Shown here: one piece after another, positions 1 through 9,356 of the stretch
How the letters are laid out: each line of letters opens with the position of its first letter
Position numbering within the stretch: the stretch's first letter is position 1
Assembly (NCBI GenBank): GCA_026260175.1
Contig: JAKCWW010005992.1
Coordinates: forward strand, 1-27,892
Reading direction: 5' to 3'
Origin: Reticulitermes lucifugus
Lineage: Eukaryota; Arthropoda; Insecta; Blattodea; Rhinotermitidae
Length of the DNA: 27,892 bases
Position numbers and translations under genes: made by a program
The notes under the pieces: generated by a model
Database searches by the model: none
Seen by the model: the letters and a program-made list of their open reading frames with translations, nothing else
What the model was told of the DNA's origin: nothing

Positions 1-129
1 AATTGTCCTACCTCCTGCTTTAATCAGTTCTGCTGGAATTTGATCAGTACCTGGTGATTTGTGTCCTTTTAGCTTTTCAATAGCCATCTCAACCTCAGAG
101 TCACTGGGCTCAGGCACCAGTGGCTCTGC
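1..129 (-). pseudogene. Non-LTR retrotransposon reverse transcriptase fragment (5' part of RT domain)
   Basis: On the minus strand an open frame of 43 codons runs from 129 to the left edge and continues outside the window. It includes the stretch KLKGHKSPGTDQIPAELI followed by KAGG. This is the first conserved block of LINE reverse transcriptases, where the SPGxDxIPAE signature precedes the palm motifs. In an intact element it would copy the element's RNA into DNA at a nicked target site. The endonuclease, the catalytic YxDD box and everything downstream are absent. An in-frame TAA lies directly upstream at 132-130, and the sequence there switches abruptly to an unrelated hairpin, so the copy is truncated or recombined. 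The family of RT is likely; the exact clade (RTE, CR1 or Jockey type) cannot be decided from 43 residues. Confidence 0.8.
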
Positions 130-181
130 TTATGTCCGACGTTTCGAGAGAATTACGTAGTCTAGAATCGTCGGGAAGCAG
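126..181 (-). ncRNA. Decayed hammerhead-like hairpin (GAAACGTC type)
   Basis: Read on the minus strand, CTGCTT (181-176) pairs with AAGCAG (131-126), closing a 56-nt structure. Inside it are CCGACGA, one substitution from the hammerhead core CUGANGA, then a degraded stem II region, then CTCGAAAC followed by GTC and the second stem I strand. The order core, stem II, GAAA, GUC, stem I matches a type I hammerhead. Stem II has no convincing pairing and stem III is only the 4-nt palindrome ACGT, so self-cleavage in cis is doubtful. It abuts the reverse transcriptase fragment. Confidence 0.35.
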
Positions 182-750
182 CGTAACATCAGAATAAGTG
201 ACACCTCATTCACACCTCTGTGATAGCCTTAAAACTCAACGTTCGTGATAATTATGACAATGATGTTGATGATGATATTTTGTTTTGTAGTTCTTGAAAT
301 GTTAGTACTTTCAACGAATTTTAATTCCCATTTCCTTTAAGAGAATTTTGTAGGCGCCTAAGGCTTGTTGCAGAGCCAAAATATCCGATGTCTAACAGTA
401 ACTCCCCCTGAATTATAACTTTGACAGTTCTGTACTGCAACACGCCTGTTCTGCGGCTAAACTGGATGCGTATTCTGACGGCTTTTCACTCAGACGACTT
501 CGGTGAAAACCGGACGTAGTGGCATTACAAAAGAAGCAGCACGTGTGTTTACGGTAGATACGACCTGCTCAGGCGACGTCTAACGACTGTTCGGATTATT
601 AATAAAAATTAAGTAATTAATCAATTAATTTCAGTATACGAGGATCCATGACACAATAGACACCTACACTTTAACTAATTTACTTTTTACATCTTTTTAT
701 TGTATATATGTATTGCTAGTTAATTTTTTGAAGTATTACTTTAATATGAA
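182..750. other. CpG-rich AT-containing intergenic DNA without recognisable feature
   Basis: No open frame or repeat is recognised here. CpG is frequent: 481-600 alone holds eleven CpG dinucleotides in 120 bases. The segment 601-740 is strongly AT-rich, with short TTAATTAA-like runs. Confidence 0.5.
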
Positions 751-790
751 TCCCTGATAAAGATCTCATAAGGGATCGAAACATGTGGGA
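751..790 (+). ncRNA. Hammerhead-like motif, ACATGT stem III
   Basis: TCC (751-753) pairs with GGA (788-790) as stem I. CTGATAA (754-760) matches the core CUGAUGA with one change at the invariant G8. GATC (762-765) pairs with GATC (774-777) as stem II. GAAA follows at 778-781, then the palindrome ACATGT (781-786). The cleavage-site base at 787 is G, which hammerheads do not normally cleave, so this copy is probably dead. One unpaired base (761) sits between core and stem II, as in the other copies. Confidence 0.5.
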
Positions 791-1550
791 GTGATCAGCA
801 AGATATTGTAATACCAAATATCTGCAAAAAAATATCGTGCATTTTGTTGGCCTAAATATTGTGATTTGTTTATCCCCTGACAGTATGTTTCCACTAAGGG
901 TCCAAACGCTTTCTTTCGTCCATCACCAATGCTATACAAACTTACCACTTCAGATCATCGTTAATAACATGCTTATTGGATCTGATCATATACAAAGGCT
1001 AGGTTATGTAAAATTCAAAGCAATAACATATGTTTTGAAAATATAAATGCCAAATTCCTTCCGTTCATTGTAGCCAATTTCTTTAAAAAAATATATTTAA
1101 TACTAAGGTATTCGTTCTTCTGATACGTGACACTGAGTCACTGGGTATTTTGTTACCGAAGTTTGTGGTGGCCTCATCTTCAATGGTCGAAAGGTCCAAA
1201 AAGAACTGACGCAGCATCCCATCCGTGAAGAGTGGATACATTACTTCACCGACACCGCAGTAAAAACCTACAATTCGCATGTTTAACATTGTTTGCTCCT
1301 GCAAATTCATATTTTCGCTCTTTAGAGCATGCGTAGTTAGCCCCCCAGTAAATATTTTGCTAATCTGCTTCCTGTTTTTGCAAAAAAAATTGTAAACAAT
1401 TAACACTATTTTCAAATTTGAGTTGTTTTTTCAGTAGGCTAAGGATTCATAAATGCCAACTTCATTATCAGTTTTTGCGGACCCCCTTCAACTTTCTTTT
1501 TCGCACCTCACACTTTTCCCAAATGCACAATTTCGCTGTTTAGTGGTTAG
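791..1550. other. Intergenic DNA, nothing recognised
   Basis: Short open frames on both strands (60-110 codons) have no recognisable domain and overlap one another. No repeat of another part of the window was seen. Confidence 0.4.
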
Positions 1551-1722
1551 GGTAAAGTTATCCCTGTACAATCTGTGAAGGCTTATGGAGAATGGAGGTA
1601 TAGCTCCACGCGTTATTAAACTCAGCACTAGATTCACAACACAGTCGCTTTATTCCCGAGGAAAGAGGCCCCGTTATTCATTGAACTGAAGGCTAGGTAA
1701 ACCCCAGAATCAGTCTGGACGC
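1551..1722 (-). mobile_element. tRNA-derived SINE, family 1, 3' part (copy a)
   Basis: The minus-strand 3' end of the family (plus-strand GGTAAAGTTA at 1551) is followed by the body: GGAGGTATAGCTCCA, an altered CGCTTTATTCCCGAGG block, and a piece ending AGTCTGGAC. It aligns by eye to the full copy at 10254-10545. The tRNA-like head is missing, so it is 5' truncated, and it is well diverged. Confidence 0.65.
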
Positions 1723-2130
1723 TTTGAAGTAGACAGCAACCCTTTCGCCTGCTTCTCATTCCTTTTATACGTGTTTAAAAGTGACACGTATTTGAACGTG
1801 CAGGAACCATGTGCACAATGCAAGTTTTGTAGGACTGACCGCATCACACGAAATAAAATTCTACACTTTTTTTTATAATGACTGCCATTTTGTTAGAAAT
1901 TTAATTTGTGTCATTTCCTTGGTCTTCTGACTTTAATTTGGCTTGTACTTTCAACGACAATAAAGACATTCGATTGCACTAACAAAGTGCCTTTGAAGTA
2001 TGCCATGTTCTCTATGTGCCAATATTCTATAGTCGGTGCAATGTCTAGCTGACGGGCTGGACGATACGGGGTTCGTTTTCCGGCATAGGTAAGAGATTTT
2101 TCTCTTCTCCAAAAACAGCCACATCAAATT
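1723..2130. other. Intergenic DNA, nothing recognised
   Basis: No supported gene. Contains a T8 run near 1867 and AT-rich sequence around 1850-1965. Confidence 0.4.
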
Positions 2131-2224
2131 TGGGTCCAACACAACTTTCTATTCAATGGGTCCTGGGGGGGGCCTTTCTTCAGAATTAAAGTGGCCGGGG
2201 CGTGAAGTGCACCACTCACCTGTA
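2131..2224 (+). mobile_element. SINE family 1 fragment, plus orientation (copy b)
   Basis: The central piece of the family reads in plus sense: GGGTCC, then TCTATTCAATGGG, then AAAGTGGCCGGGGCGTGAAG and CACCACTCACC. It lacks both the tRNA-like head and the usual GTGAACTTTACC tail. It ends abruptly at about 2224, where unrelated sequence starts. An unusual run of eight G occurs at 2165-2172. Confidence 0.6.
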
Positions 2225-2511
2225 TTTAATGCCGAGATTAAAGAAGCAGTGGAGCTTACGTCTGCTCTCTCTGTATCTATTCATGGCGTGGACAGGGACA
2301 AATACGAGTAGACCTTTTACGTTTACTTTAAGTACCTTTCGAAGAGTGCGGAAGGCTGCTCCAGAGAAAAGCGCGGACGTATGATCCAACATGCTTCCAT
2401 CTACATTCATCAAGGAAAAAACTGATTACAGTGTGTTAGAACTTTGGGCTCCTGAGAATTAAAGAAACCCTCTTGTGTTCCTTTAAGAGCAGATATTTTA
2501 TTTTGATACAG
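2225..2511. other. Intergenic DNA, nothing recognised
   Basis: No supported gene or repeat. Short frames on both strands are overlapping and domain-free. Confidence 0.35.
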
Positions 2512-2553
2512 CTGGTTACGTGTTTCGGCACAAGTTGTGTGCCACTATCATTC
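2512..2553 (-). ncRNA. Decayed hammerhead-like motif
   Basis: On the minus strand ATGATAG stands where CUGANGA is expected (several substitutions). It is followed by one base and a good stem II (GGCAC, 7-nt loop, GTGCC), then GAAAC, AC and GTA, a permitted cleavage triplet. Stem I is not convincingly paired. The arrangement matches the better copies at 7988-8042 and 8791-8897. It lies within a 110-codon minus-strand open frame (2436-2768) that I regard as accidental. Confidence 0.4.
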
Positions 2554-2815
2554 TGTTGCACAACGTGAAGATGTAAGAATATGTCACTATACGTTTTTAC
2601 CGTGGGTATAAACACACCTTGCTTTAAATACAGTTTTAAACATCGTGCTTTACAATCATTTAAACTAAACTGAAAATCTTTTATAGAGTTACGTACTTTG
2701 TAGTAATTATTTACGTGTATTTGGTGCTGGTCACAACGCCCAGAGTCTGTAATAAAATAAAGTTTCATATTTTATAATTTATAGTGTATAGACGTTTAAG
2801 TAAAGTAGGATAAAA

Positions 2816-3004
2816 GGTAAAGTTCACCCTAGAACACGCCATGAAGGCCCAGTGGGGAAGTAGAGTTATAGCTCTACTCTTCACTTAACCTCGGCGCTAG
2901 ATGGGGGTGGGTGGTCAACGCCACGCCACGGCCGCTTTACCCCCGGGAATGACCCGATATCATTTGTACAGAAGGCTGGGTAGGCTCCAGGGCCGGTATG
3001 GACA
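2816..3004 (-). mobile_element. tRNA-derived SINE, family 1 (copy c)
   Basis: Plus-strand order GGTAAAGTTCACCCTAGAAC, then ATGAAGGCCCAGTGGGG, TATAGCTCTACTCTTC, GGGGGTGGGTGGTCAACGCC and CCAGGGCCGGTATGGAC is the reverse complement of the family. It is among the better preserved copies but lacks the tRNA-like head, so it is 5' truncated, as reverse-transcribed SINEs often are. Confidence 0.75.
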
Positions 3005-4145
3005 AGTAAAATAGGATATTGATTTAAATTAATAAAGTTAACAAAATTTTAATTAATTAAATTATTTCAGTTCTAAATGTTTTTAGGAATACTGCGAGGT
3101 GTAATTTATTGAGATGTTGTTAGCGTTTAGACCATCAAGGTAGAAGAGTCGAATGTAAACTGCTCCTTGTACAATTTTCTCCCGTCTTGGTACCTACAAT
3201 TCGTCCATCGTCTGGTGTTTCAATAAGAAATTGTCGCACAATGGACAAAGTCAAGAGAGGAAGAAATCCTCAACTTAATACACCGTGCGTGAAACATTCA
3301 GAAATTACTCTTTTCAGAGATTCGACTCTAACTAACTCCATGGAGCAGAGTCCTTCCTGAGAAGCTAACAGGTCCTCAGCTAGTCAAGAAATTCCCCGCA
3401 TTGTACGGAACCCGAAGATTCATTACCGCATTCACAAGAGCCCGCCACCTGTTCCCGCCCTGAGCCATTCGACCTTATCAACGCGAATTTTCCCTATGAA
3501 TTTAGAATATTTTGACACATGCGTACTGCTGTAATGTCGACAAACACTTTATTCTTTTTTCGCCTACACAGTAGTCCTACCCCTGCCTAAAAAAATCCGA
3601 GTTCATTCAATAAAGGATATCATAATTCTAATTTTCCTTAGGGCTCTGCATTAACAGTCTGTCCCCTAAATTTTGAAATGGCCGTTATAAATAAGACAAG
3701 GTCTTTTATTATTTATTATCAAACTTGCGTGTACACGAAACAGGAAGATCCTTCCCAGATTTCTCATCCTAATGCATTGGGAGCGCAGACTTTGTGACGT
3801 AACACAATTACTTAGGGCAATGCATACCGACAGCATTTTTATTTAACTGCAGTATCTGTAATTCCTAAATACAGTGACTGTTTTTTTATATTATTTTAAA
3901 TGGAAGTGTTAAAAGACTTAATACAGGCTCGCGGGCCACTTCAGTTCCTCGGGCCCTACTTTGAAGAGCCACGATGTAGAAGAACAGAGATAAAAAGAGA
4001 CCATGTTTAACTAGATGGATAGTATTTTACATGGTTCATTATTGAGGATTCAGTCTAACAAGTCCTTCTGATTAGAAGTAAAGTCTAGATATTATACATG
4101 TCTACAAAATGATGCCTATATTGACTGCAATGAAGTTCAGTTGGC
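3005..4145. other. Intergenic DNA, nothing recognised
   Basis: AT-rich tracts at 3005-3070 and 3840-3900. No repeat shared with the rest of the window and no supported open frame. Confidence 0.4.
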
Positions 4146-4500
4146 ATGGAACAGAGATTTGGTATTGGAGTCACGCGAGTATTTGGAATTGGAAATTGGG
4201 ATGGTGCGGCAAGAGGGGTTGAGAAACTAGCTAGCGGAGGTGGGGCCTCCGGCAAAGTTTCTCACTCCTCCTCTTCCTCCTCCTCATACCCGTCATTTTC
4301 CCTAACTCCGGTTGAATATTACTGTAACGAGCCTTTCACATTGCCTAATTGGGTGAATTCAGGAAACAATGACGCTCAGAAACTCCGTAAACAGTTGAAG
4401 CGCAGCAGCACCAGGCCAGTGGTGGTGCTGGTGATTACGATGATGACCCTATGGGTATTGAGAGAAAGAGAAAGATACGGTGCAAGACCCTGACTGCACT
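4146..4500. other. Low-complexity stretch with a pyrimidine run and a short hairpin
   Basis: 4261-4290 is a CTC/TCC-rich run. At about 4400-4430 the sequence CAGCAGCACCA is followed by TGGTGGTGCTG, a short hairpin. A 115-codon plus-strand frame (4146-4493) spans this, but its serine run is a by-product of the pyrimidine tract and no domain is recognisable. Confidence 0.4.
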
Positions 4501-4849
4501 GTTGCGTCACTATCTTAAATTAACAAACACTGAATTAGGAAGCTGCAAAGTAGAATTTAATCAACACAGTACGTTTTGAAGCACGAATATCGATGTGCAA
4601 CAAGGATCAATACTGACACTATAAGCTTCTATTGATAAATAATACTCCACGTAAGATTCACAATCACCGGATGTTCGTAATTCTTGGCATTCTTTCTTTA
4701 TAACACTATCTAAGAAAAAACAGAAACTTATTGCCTTACAGTTGTTCGTAACGCGCTGTCAACTACACCTACAAATTAATTAAAACTTAAACGATCATAA
4801 TATACAGAAAACTTTCAGCAAACTATCTCCTAATGTATTTTATTTGCAG
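4501..4849. other. Intergenic DNA, nothing recognised
   Basis: AT-rich, with no open frame of note and no recognised repeat. Confidence 0.35.
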
Positions 4850-4890
4850 TTTCTAGGACGCCGATCAAAAGGATCGAAACATGTCGGAAA
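4850..4890 (+). ncRNA. Decayed hammerhead-like motif, ACATGT stem III
   Basis: CTAGGA (4853-4858) resembles CUGAGGA with the invariant G5 deleted. GATC, loop and GATC form a short stem II just before GAAAC (4876-4880), and the palindrome ACATGT leads into GTC, the preferred cleavage triplet. CAGTTT before the core can pair with AAATTG after the site, with one wobble. The damaged core makes activity unlikely. Confidence 0.4.
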
Positions 4891-5111
4891 TTGTGAGTAA
4901 ACAAATACTTTAATCACACATTTCTTACTAAAGTATGAACAATATAAAAAATATGTTAATACATTTTGATTGCTTGGAAATTAATTAATTAATACAGTTA
5001 CTGTGTTTAACTAAACAAACGAGGAAGTAGCCTGCGTACAATAATGCCCGCTATGTAACTGTGTCATCGCAATGTAGCAGTTACTCATATTCTGGTAGAG
5101 ATAAAATTACC
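4891..5111. other. Intergenic AT-rich DNA, nothing recognised
   Basis: No repeat or gene evident. TTAATTAATTAAT-type runs occur near 4980. Confidence 0.3.
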
Positions 5112-5290
5112 TTTGCGCATGTCATAAAGGTATATGTGGAAGTGGAGGAATAGCTCTATTCATTGTTCATCTTGGTACTGTGTGGAGGTGAGTGATTAGC
5201 TTCACGTCCCGACCGATTTATTCTCAGTAAAACAGCCCTAAATACCCATTGAACAGAGGCTGGGTGGGCATTGGAACCACTCTGGAAGAT
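5112..5290 (-). mobile_element. tRNA-derived SINE, family 1, diverged (copy d)
   Basis: Order on plus strand: CATAAAGG, GTGGAGGAATAGCTCTATTC, GTGTGGAGGTGAGTGATTAG, CTTCACGTCCCGACCG, CATTGAACAGAGGCTGGGTG. All line up with copy c and the full copy at 10254-10545. The tRNA-like head is absent. Confidence 0.65.
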
Positions 5291-5748
5291 TTGACGAAGA
5301 GAAAAATCTCCTGTCCTGCCGAAAAAGAACCGCATTTACCCCGTCGATCAGCCCGTAGTTGCCGGCTTGTCTGCATCATATTCTGAAGACATAGCTTCCG
5401 AATGTCGGCCCGTAGATATTTGTATATTACCGTGACTTTGCACTGTTTCTCCACATAAATATCTGGACAGCAACTGAAATAGACCAGATTTCCTCCTTCC
5501 AGATACTTCACTGTTTACAGATCGTCGCGGTTCGAAAGGGTGACATCTCGTTGGAATCTCGGTTCAGATAGAGGCCATCTAGTATTTCCCAGTCACTCAC
5601 TCTACAGGGACGCTAATTTCAACTTGCCCTTCTGCGTTATGTAAGCTATAAGATTAAACAGCGTTGTTAAACACCGACAAAATGAAAACGAACTGAGATG
5701 AGTAGCGATTTCGTTAAGGTATTAAATAACAAGCTTTGAACATGGGAT
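5291..5748. other. Intergenic DNA, nothing recognised
   Basis: A 95-codon minus-strand frame (5224-5511) overlaps the SINE and has no recognisable domain. Confidence 0.35.
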
Positions 5749-6001
5749 GTCCGGTGGCCGTGCGTTCTAAGGCGTAGGTCTTCAGCCGCTTGATTGTTGG
5801 GATCGCGGTTTCGAATCCCGCTGAGGGCACGGAAGTTTGTCTCTTGTGTTTGTTGTGTTGTGTAGGTAGCGGCCTCTGCGACGAGCTGATCACTCGATCA
5901 GAGGAATCCTACCGGGTGCATGTGTGTCTAATTGTGTGTGATCTAGAAACTTCACCAATGAGGCGGCCTAGACTCGAGTTGGGCTGTTGCGCCACAAAAA
6001 A
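5749..6001 (+). mobile_element. tRNA-Leu/Ser-like SINE, family 2
   Basis: The head carries an RNA polymerase III A box (GTGGCCGTGCGTTCTAAGGC, 5755-5774), close to class II tRNAs of the Leu/Ser type (GTGGCCGAGCGGTCTAAGGC). A B box follows (GGTTTCGAATCCCGC), one base longer than the usual GGTTCGAATCCC. The tRNA-unrelated body follows to GCTGTTGCGCCAC and a short A run near 5995. Pol III transcription from internal boxes and LINE-aided insertion are family knowledge, not seen here. A poor match of ACATG on both sides is too short to claim a target duplication. The acceptor stem does not close, so this is not a working tRNA gene. Confidence 0.75.
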
Positions 6002-6168
6002 ATAGTTACATGAAGGCCAGCAGTGTGGCTGAGCTCCGTTGCATTCAGTGCATGTTTGTTAAGCTGCTGTACATCGCACGGAACCCAGTCTTCTGTATTT
6101 GATACCGTCGATGGGACTGATAACACAAGAGAAAAAATCAGATAAATCAGCCCTACAGATATAAGCAA

Positions 6169-6360
6169 AATGGAAACCAGGCAAATCAGCTATACTTAAG
6201 ACTGGACTTAAGATGGCAGCATAAAGATGTAACCAATTACACAATGGAAACCGACAACTCAGCTATACTTAAGACTGGACTTAAGATGGCAGCATAACTA
6301 CGTAACCAATTACACAATGGAAACTAGGCAAATCGGCTCTGCCTAACTATGTAATCAGTC
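6169..6360. repeat. 74-bp tandem repeat, about 2.5 units
   Basis: Units begin with AATGGAAAC at 6169, 6243 and 6316, giving periods of 74 and 73. The first two share CAGCTATACTTAAGACTGGA, then CTTAAGATGGCAGCATAA and GTAACCAATTACAC. The third is diverged and shortened after about 30 bases. Each full unit holds two ACTTAAG hexanucleotide-type palindromes about 12 bases apart. Confidence 0.85.
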
Positions 6361-7933
6361 ACATAATCAACAAAATTATAAACAAGTAAAATTTTGGCAA
6401 GTTTAATTAAAAAGAGCACGAAAAGTAAATGTCATCACTAATAAAAATTTAGCATTCACCACCGCTATGATAACCTTAAAATCTACTCATAACATTTAGC
6501 AAGGAAGTATACTGCTCGCTGTCACTGGTGGAGATCCATATTCATACATCACCCCTCATTATGAATGCAATGTAAGTTCTTAACTTATTAAATACGTACG
6601 CAGAGACAACATATATATTGTCCTTCAAAGAGAATAATTTTGGATTAAATTAGGCCTACGTTATCTCAACCCAGAGTGAGAGTTGAAAGAAAAAAGGACA
6701 AATCTACCAGACAGAATTCTGAAATGTCTCCATTACCGTTAGTAAGGTGCAACCATATTTCCAAGTTCCGGTATTATTTGAGCTAACCAAGTACAAGTGT
6801 TTCCATAATTTGGCCCAAGAACAGCGCGGGACTCATCTGAATTAACGAGGCATGCCAAATAACGCGTCACTCCACTAGAAGTTTAAATTCAAACGTCGCA
6901 TAACGGAACGCCGTTCCTCCCTGTCGCCTAACACCTATAACTCATAATAAAACGTTAAATGATTCGGCATTTATATAGATGACACGTCATTAAATTTAAT
7001 GAATCTCCATATTGAAATTTAACTTTGAAACGGACATAGTTATTCTATATTCCTATGTATAATTAACAAACGTATTATCTTAGAGCTCTTACCATTGCAT
7101 TCTGCTTTCATTTATTTGACTTCAACTCATTTCCTTCTAGTATTTCCTTATTTCTGTCTGCTTAGGTCTGAATATGAATCTAATAGCAGACCCTCTTAAG
7201 AAGCAGACACGGCACAACAGCACATGCTTTCACATAACTTTCCCTTCGTCACATTTAAATGTTTTGAATAGGACTGCTTCATACCCACACAAGTTCGTTG
7301 CTAGGAGACATGCTGAATGAATGGTGATTGTGGTGGATCTATTGCTCCCTTCAAGGCGGTAGACTAAAACACAAACTTAAGTTTTTCATATCAATCTTGC
7401 TTCAAACGGAGAAGTCTTTCCCACCATTTACGGAGTTTTAAATGACGTGAAAATGGGGGTTCTGAGGAAATGTCACATAGGAAATGTTCATGATTTTCAT
7501 GTGGTGTATTATTTGTGAAGGGGAAAGATAAAACGAAAAATCGAGAGAAAAAATTATAACTTTTTCATTTAGAGTTGCGCTATTTTATCTTTCCCAAACT
7601 GCTGTTATTATTCTAATAATCGGCGTGAGATTATAACTCTCACAAAAATTATTTATGCCGAAAAGGTTTTGCGCGAGGTGCCGGACAAAGAGACACACCC
7701 TGGTCGTCCAAGTTGAGGATTGGGCGTAGGGTTGAAATACTCACTCTTGAAAACTCAACTGTCTCGAAAAAAGAGGAAGCCCTGATCCAAAAACCTGCCG
7801 AAGTGCCACAGAAGAACAAATAAATTAATTGCAACAGAATAAATGTTTAATTCTACAGTCAGGCTTCATGTTTTGTTATTAGGTCTGCCTTGCAGTTGCA
7901 TGGTCAACCCCGTACCAATATCACGTAGTTCAT
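6361..7933. other. Intergenic DNA, nothing recognised
   Basis: About 1.6 kb with moderate CpG and AT-rich patches (6960-7070). No supported open frame and no repeat shared with other parts of the window. Confidence 0.4.
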
Positions 7934-7987
7934 AAAGTATATTTTACTCTAATCAGTAGTACAGTCACAACCAACACATACACTTGG

Positions 7988-8042
7988 GTCACGTAATCAG
8001 GCTACCGGTTTCAGCTCAAAGAGCCATCGTCAGGCGTATGAC
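7988..8042 (-). ncRNA. Hammerhead ribozyme-like motif with complete core (left arm)
   Basis: Minus-strand reading: GTCA, four bases and GC lead into CTGACGA, a perfect CUGANGA core. One extra base follows, then stem II GGCTC-TTT-GAGCT with one G-U pair. Then come GAAA, the palindrome ACCGGT, GTA (an allowed cleavage triplet) and GC; after a loop, TGAC closes stem I against GTCA. Every conserved hammerhead core position I can check is present. Oddities are the extra base before stem II and a stem III too short to fold alone, suggesting action as a dimer. This is the best candidate in the window. Confidence 0.6.
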
Positions 8043-8252
8043 AGAAAACTATGGGAATCAAAGTCCATACACGTGATAAGAGGAAAATCTCCCTTTTTTC
8101 ATTGAAAAATATGTTTGCATTGCAATTATAGAGTTTTCTTTCAAGTTTCTGTAGCGATGGATATGCGCTTGACCAGCGCTTATAATTTTAATAAAAAAGG
8201 GGAAGTTTTTACTCTTATCAAATGTATGCAGTCTGATTTTCATAGTTTTCTG

Positions 8253-8284
8253 TCATGGGCGTGAGCTGAAACCGGTAGCCTGAC
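8253..8284 (+). pseudogene. Hammerhead-like motif with deleted core (right arm)
   Basis: The right arm of the inverted repeat retains GTCATG, GGCGT, GAGCTGAAACCGGTAGCCTG. Compared with the left arm it has lost the whole CTGACGATGGCTCTTT segment, i.e. the CUGANGA core, one stem II strand and its loop. It keeps GAAA, stem III and the cleavage triplet, so it could be at most a substrate-like half. Confidence 0.6.
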
Positions 8285-8346
8285 TACGTGTTGAAGGTGT
8301 ACGTGTTGGTTGTGACTGTGCTGTTGATAAGAGTGAAATATACTTT

Positions 8347-8790
8347 TGCTTGTACATACCAACGGGGATGTCTAATATTAAAATTATCCCTTATTTCAGT
8401 ACACCAGTGATGCAAACATAACAGACTTAAAAGGAGGTATTCTGTTGTGGTTGCAGCATTGTGTACTGAGCTGGTGGTCTGCTCTGAACTACTACTTAAC
8501 TCAAGTTTTAACTCTAAACATACAATCAATACACTAGATAATCCTTAAAAAATAAAAATATTATGTGTAAGAAATTTGATATAAGATACAAAATATACAA
8601 AATTTATAATACGACGTGTAATACAGAATACAGACTAATGTAATCCTTGGCAATTTCCCATTTAATTCATAAGTGTCTTCTTGATGACTGACACCTTACA
8701 ACTGAGACATGGTGGAGTTCAGAGTATTATGAAGCAGCTACTACGAGGTGTTTACCAATCACCATCAACACAAATATTTATTAGGTTTAA
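8347..8790. other. Intergenic DNA, nothing recognised
   Basis: AT-rich, with no supported gene. Minus-strand frames here lack any recognisable domain. Confidence 0.35.
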
Positions 8791-8897
8791 TCGGACGAGT
8801 AAGACGGCTACATGTTTCGACCACCAGGTGGTCATCTTCAGGCAATAAGATACATAAAACTAAATTTACAATTGCGGTAGCAGTGTAACTCGTCCGA
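8791..8897 (-). ncRNA. Hammerhead ribozyme-like motif with long stem I
   Basis: On the minus strand TCGGACGAGT (8897-8888) and ACTCGTCCGA (8800-8791) form a perfect 10-bp outer stem. Inside, GC then CTGAAGA, a perfect CUGANGA core, one extra base, stem II GACCAC-CTG-GTGGTC, GAAA, palindrome ACATGT, GTA and GC. The inner stem I is only GC/GC before a large asymmetric internal loop. All core positions fit a type I hammerhead with a very short stem III. Penelope-like elements are the probable source (inference). Confidence 0.6.
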
Positions 8898-9356
8898 CAA
8901 AACATAATGAATAATTGTGCTAACCGTGACTGATGAATACCTTGTAATATATACAACACAACGGGATGTCCAAGGTAGAAAAACAGCTATGTTAATCGCT
9001 AACATAAGTGTGTACTGCGATGGTTTATTGCTGAAAGCAAGATACGAGGTGCACGGTGAACGAGGAATCAATTTCAGAAATGTGCAAATAACGAACATAA
9101 GACCTCAGCGGAAGGCAGCGTTGTTGATTTCTGTTGAAACACACAAACGTTCACGTAAATCTCCCTGACACCAGCCATGTCTGAATGGTTACAGCAGCAA
9201 CACCACGTATGGCAATATGGTGGTGACAAAATCGCAGACTATAATATATGCAGCTGATAAAGGGTAATCAAATAAACGAAATTAGACAGTAGCCTACTTA
9301 CATGACCGATTCTACAACTTTATTAACACTGTTAGTATGATTTCGTCAGATTATGC
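8898..9356. other. Intergenic DNA between hammerhead-like motifs
   Basis: An 83-codon plus frame (8917-9168) and an overlapping minus frame are present, neither with a recognisable motif. It could be the degraded body of the element that supplied the flanking hammerhead-like motifs, but nothing in the translation shows this. Confidence 0.3.

Larger units (their letters stand above)
7934..8346. mobile_element. Inverted-repeat element carrying hammerhead motifs (Penelope-like remnant)
   Basis: The two ends are reverse complements of each other in several long blocks. AAAGTATATTTTACTC (7934-7949) matches GAGTGAAATATACTTT (8331-8346). CAGTCACAACCAACACATAC matches GTACGTGTTGGTTGTGACTG. AATCAGGCTACCGGTTTCAG matches CTGAAACCGGTAGCCTGACT. 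GACAGAAAACTATG matches CATAGTTTTCTGTC. The arms are about 170 and 155 bases, and the centre is AT-rich. No open frame of size is present. Penelope-like elements can have long repeats in inverted orientation and carry minimal hammerheads in them; assignment to that class is inference. A foldback DNA element is the alternative. Confidence 0.65.

Noticed and set aside
1083..1415. 110-codon minus-strand frame
   Set aside because: No recognisable domain or homologous repeat in the window; lengths near 110 codons are expected by chance in 28 kb.
2436..2768. 110-codon minus-strand frame
   Set aside because: It spans a hammerhead-like motif whose bases are explained by RNA structure; no recognisable protein motif.
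4146..4493. 115-codon plus-strand open frame, the longest in the window
   Set aside because: Serine run from a CTC/TCC tract, no domain, no splice context, and overlap with low-complexity sequence; not supportable as a gene.
5749..5835. Possible genuine tRNA-Leu or tRNA-Ser gene
   Set aside because: The acceptor stem does not close and the B box has an extra T; a SINE body and A-run follow, so it is a SINE head.
6169..6360. CRISPR-like regular repeat
   Set aside because: Units are contiguous 74-bp tandem copies with no spacers, in eukaryotic DNA.
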